Positions 6,362 to 8,176 of a stretch of 8,176 bases of DNA are shown in pieces (positions within the stretch are counted from its first letter, which is position 1; each line of letters opens with the position of its first letter). Under the pieces are notes generated by a model that was given only the letters and a program-made list of their open reading frames with translations, did not search any database and was not told where the DNA came from. Source of the DNA: Sulfurovum sp. GTDB taxonomy: Bacteria; Campylobacterota; Campylobacteria; Campylobacterales; Sulfurovaceae. The stretch is from positions 1 to 8,176 of the forward strand of contig JALSTF010000220.1 of the NCBI GenBank assembly GCA_026983895.1, given 5' to 3'. A program made the position numbers and the translations under genes.

Positions 6362-6975
6362 AAGAGCATCTCCTGAAGTTGGTCCACCGTGCGTACCGCA
6401 TCAGTGTGATCGGTAAATCCCCAGTCGACCATAATATAGTTGATATTGGCTGCTTTGGCAGCCATTTCATCACGCGGTCCGTCCCCAATGAAAAGTGCTT
6501 CACTGGCTTCTACATTCAGTTCGTCAAGCAGTTTATAGATCATATCGGGATGGGGTTTCCCCTGAAGTACATCGTCATAGCAGGCGATCCCGTCAAAGAG
6601 TCCATCGATGTTCAAATGGGCCAGTGATTCAAGGGTCGATCTGCGGTAGGCATTGGTTGCAACAGCCAGTTTATGCCCTTTCTCTTTCAGTGCTTCAAGA
6701 AGCTCTTTTATACCCGTATAGAGTACAAGTTCTTTGCTGTGGTGGCGGGTGTAATATTCGGAAAACCATCTTTCATGATCAGGATCAAAACGTTTGGAGT
6801 GGTAAAAGAATTGCGCGGGGTTGATACCGGGATCATTGACATGCTTGAGGATATGCGCCTGCTCCATCGGCTCAAAACCAAGATTTTGGCGTACATAGTT
6901 GATGGCATTGGCTATGGTGAGCGATGAGTTCACCAGGGTGCCGTCCATATCAAAGATGATCAGTTCTTTCTTCAT
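6358..6975 (-). CDS. HAD-superfamily phosphatase, Gph-like
   Basis: The 205-residue product carries all four HAD motifs: FDMDGT with nucleophile D9 and acid/base D11, VATN with T107, K140 in QGKPHPD, and GDGPRDE with D165 and D169. The helical cap after motif I (about 15-80) and the overall length are those of phosphoglycolate phosphatase/beta-phosphoglucomutase-type (subfamily IA) enzymes. It is cytosolic and Mg2+-dependent. The true substrate cannot be read from sequence; phosphoglycolate is only the default family annotation. The ATG at 6975 lies eight bases after the stop of the upstream PDC-domain gene, with a weak AAGAG ribosome-binding signal. Its TGA overlaps the start of the L,D-transpeptidase gene. 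It lies mid-cluster among envelope genes. Confidence 0.93.
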   Translation of the reverse strand: MKKELIIFDMDGTLVNSSLTIANAINYVRQNLGFEPMEQAHILKHVNDPGINPAQFFYHSKRFDPDHERWFSEYYTRHHSKELVLYTGIKELLEALKEKGHKLAVATNAYRRSTLESLAHLNIDGLFDGIACYDDVLQGKPHPDMIYKLLDELNVEASEALFIGDGPRDEMAAKAANINYIMVDWGFTDHTDAVRTVDQLQEMLL

Positions 6976-6983
6976 TGTTTCTC

Positions 6984-7898
6984 TTATTTATTTTTTTGAT
7001 TGACCTTCAAATATACGGAAAGTGCAAAGATCAAAGCGGTAATGCCGCCCAGCAGGTAGACGGCATACAGCAGTTTGGCCGGATCGGTCAGGGCAAATTT
7101 GAAGACCAGCATCAGCGCTTCGATGGAAAGGGCGATGATGATGGAGCCCAGGAAGCGCACCATGGTCTGGTGGCTGTCCTCGGAACTGTCACGCTTTTTC
7201 ACCCGTCCAAGCACTTCTTCTTCAAAGATCGCTTTGGTCAGATCGGCGATAGCCAGGGAAAGGGTCAGCAAAATGGTCGATTTAAAGATCTTGTTGATAT
7301 CTATATCGACAAGATTCACACCAAAATGCATAAAATCCATGATCCCCTTGATAAAAAGCAGCAAAGCCACCGCAAAAAGTGCCACAGAGAATGCGCTGTA
7401 CACCCATTTGCTGAATATTCCGAAAGAAGAATCTATAGAAGTGGGATGTACCATTTTCAAGATATTCTTCAATGTGATATCCACACAGATAATTGCCAGA
7501 AGGTTGTCTTCTTTATCATAGAGCGGGAAGGTCGCCGTGACAACAAGATCGTTGCTGATCAGTGAAGGGTACGGGTCGGTCAGCATACAGCGGTGCTCTT
7601 TGAGGGTTTTGTAGTAATAGGCACGGTCGCTTCGGTCCTCGCCTTTGCCAAAACCTCTGAGTTTTGCTTTCTTTGAGATATTGTCGACGAGCTGAATACC
7701 GTTTCCGTCGATGGCATAGATGACTTCTGCCTGAGGAAGTGCTTCCTGGAGGCTTTCTATTCTTTTGATCACATTTTCAAGCAGTCCACCTCCCCCCTCT
7801 ACACTCTGGGAAATATGTCTGCTCATAATGTAGCAGAGATAGGCCCTGGCTTTGGTACGTACCTGTGCATATTCCTGTATTTCTTTGACCATTAACAT
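6984..7898 (-). CDS. PDC/Cache-domain membrane protein with four C-terminal helices
   Basis: The 304-residue product has two parts. Residues ~1-150 resemble a single PDC/Cache sensor domain: a long N-terminal helix, then VIYAIDGNGIQLVDNIS (59-75), RAYYYKTL (92-99), DLVVTATFPLYD (117-128) and NLLAIICVDITL (132-143), the order seen in chemoreceptor and kinase sensor domains. Four hydrophobic segments follow at about 166-188, 205-225, 247-270 and 276-297. No membrane segment precedes the sensor domain, and no kinase, HAMP, GGDEF or chemotaxis signalling domain is present. The basic loop at 231-236 and basic tail suggest both ends are cytoplasmic. The ATG at 7898 follows AAGGAG by seven bases; an ATG at codon 3 is too distant from it. 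The gene lies 52 bases after psd and eight before the HAD gene. The function is unknown. Confidence 0.82.
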   Translation of the reverse strand: MLMVKEIQEYAQVRTKARAYLCYIMSRHISQSVEGGGGLLENVIKRIESLQEALPQAEVIYAIDGNGIQLVDNISKKAKLRGFGKGEDRSDRAYYYKTLKEHRCMLTDPYPSLISNDLVVTATFPLYDKEDNLLAIICVDITLKNILKMVHPTSIDSSFGIFSKWVYSAFSVALFAVALLLFIKGIMDFMHFGVNLVDIDINKIFKSTILLTLSLAIADLTKAIFEEEVLGRVKKRDSSEDSHQTMVRFLGSIIIALSIEALMLVFKFALTDPAKLLYAVYLLGGITALIFALSVYLKVNQKNK

Positions 7899-7905
7899 TT
7901 TATTT

Positions 7906-7911
7906 CTCCTT
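7906..7911 (-). promoter_or_regulatory. Strong Shine-Dalgarno sequence for the PDC-domain gene
   Basis: The minus strand reads TGAAGGAGAAATAAAATG. AAGGAG is a near-perfect match to the anti-Shine-Dalgarno sequence and is spaced seven bases from the ATG at 7898. It picks that start over the ATG two codons later. Confidence 0.75.
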
Positions 7912-7918
7912 CATTGTT

Positions 7919-7942
7919 CCGATTAAGAGCACCTCTAAAAAT
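7919..7942 (-). other. Copy B of the recurrent post-stop motif, between psd and the PDC-domain gene
   Basis: On the minus strand it reads ATTTTTAGAG, then GTGCT, then CTTAATCGG, beginning nine bases after the psd stop. It matches copy A (5101-5124) at 20 of 24 positions. Its AGGTGC portion forms the 3' arm of the hairpin at 7923-7954. Confidence 0.45.
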
Positions 7943-7954
7943 AGGTGCCCTTAA
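7923..7954 (-). repeat. Inverted repeat / RNA hairpin spanning the psd stop codon
   Basis: The arms are TTAAGGGCACCT (7954-7943, minus strand) and AGGTGCTCTTAA (7934-7923), enclosing an eight-base ATTTTTAG loop. All 12 positions pair in the minus-strand transcript, one of them as G-U; in the plus-strand transcript that position would be an A-C mismatch. The psd TAA (7953-7951) lies in the 5' arm. No T-run follows, so it is not a textbook intrinsic terminator. Partial termination, 3'-end protection or processing of the psd message are possible roles. Confidence 0.65.
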
Positions 7955-8176
7955 GATATTTTACCCAGTACCTCGCCAAAGGATACTTTCTGGTTGATCG
8001 CTACTTCAGGTACGATACTTCCTTTTTCCGAAAAGGTCAAAACCGTAGAGCCCATTTCGAACCATCCGTAAAATTCCCCTCTTTCTACCCACAGATTCTC
8101 GTAGGTGTAGTGGACCGGTTCCCTGATCTCCGAATTCGTTCTCACTTTGTCTTCAAATGTTACGACCATCTGGCCT
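7951..8176 (-). CDS. psd: Phosphatidylserine decarboxylase, C-terminal part only
   Basis: Only the last 74 codons and the stop are in the window; the frame remains open to the right edge (reading G-Q-M-V-V-T before the first internal Met at 8169). The segment holds the family's self-cleavage site as MGST (8055-8044) within GWFEMGSTVLTF. Cleavage before the Ser makes the pyruvoyl group used to decarboxylate phosphatidylserine to phosphatidylethanolamine at the inner membrane. The C-terminal stretch, GSIVPEVAINQKVSFGEVLGKIS, matches the normal end of the alpha chain. The Met at 8169 is internal and not the start. It is the most upstream visible gene of the envelope cluster. Confidence 0.92.
   Translation of the reverse strand, partial: GQMVVTFEDKVRTNSEIREPVHYTYENLWVERGEFYGWFEMGSTVLTFSEKGSIVPEVAINQKVSFGEVLGKIS

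Noticed and set aside
7923..7954. Calling the psd hairpin an intrinsic terminator
   Set aside because: The stem is good but the following bases (TCGGAACAATG) contain no T-run, and the next gene starts only 24 bases later with a strong ribosome-binding site, so the cluster is more likely read through.
1..8176. CRISPR arrays, insertion sequences, tRNAs, toxin-antitoxin or defence genes
   Set aside because: I saw no direct-repeat array, transposase motif, tRNA cloverleaf or defence-type domain; all space is taken by the listed genes and short gaps.

Overview
The window looks like ordinary chromosome from a Campylobacterota (epsilonproteobacterial) relative, most probably a Sulfurovum- or Sulfurimonas-like organism. 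This is inferred from moderate GC, tightly packed genes, protein sequences of epsilonproteobacterial character, and three putative -10 elements with the same pyrimidine/T-rich context ending in 'GC' before the hexamer (CGCTAAAAT, TTGCTATGAT, TTGCTATACT) and no clear -35. No mobile element, CRISPR array, tRNA or rRNA was found. Nine protein genes are supported, and none of the gaps between them exceeds about 160 bases.

Layout. (1) Bases 1-1386, minus strand: the first 462 codons of a KefB-type monovalent cation:proton antiporter that runs off the left edge. (2) Bases 1387-1545: a divergent promoter region, which also holds a possible 14-codon leader ORF with a very strong Shine-Dalgarno sequence ahead of the antiporter gene. 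(3) Bases 1546-4252, plus strand: an apparent four-gene operon of ychF (a P-loop ATPase/GTPase with a TGS domain), a DUF302 lipoprotein starting inside the ychF stop (ATGA overlap), a secreted YceI-family protein, and a DUF1456 (YehS-like) protein starting at TTG. (4) Bases 4267-5037, minus strand: xthA-type exonuclease III, convergent with the operon across 14 bases and with its own promoter. (5) Bases 5117-8176, minus strand: a cell-envelope cluster. In transcription order it is psd (3' end only), a PDC/Cache-domain protein with four membrane helices, a Gph-like HAD phosphatase, and a YcbB-like L,D-transpeptidase whose start overlaps the phosphatase stop (ATGA).

How the genes fit together. 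The minus-strand cluster combines phospholipid synthesis (psd), peptidoglycan cross-linking (L,D-transpeptidase), a small-molecule phosphatase and a membrane sensor-like protein; its tight spacing suggests co-transcription. The plus-strand operon joins a translation- or stress-associated ATPase to two exported proteins of poorly known role. That link is positional only.

The most unusual non-coding signal is a motif (core TTAGAG[G/C]TG, often followed by a CTTAATC box) found just after, or overlapping, the stop codons of psd, the L,D-transpeptidase gene and xthA, all on the minus strand. The psd copy forms a 12-bp stem that includes the psd stop codon, with a G-U pair only in the sense RNA. 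I found no complete new defence or mobile system in the window.
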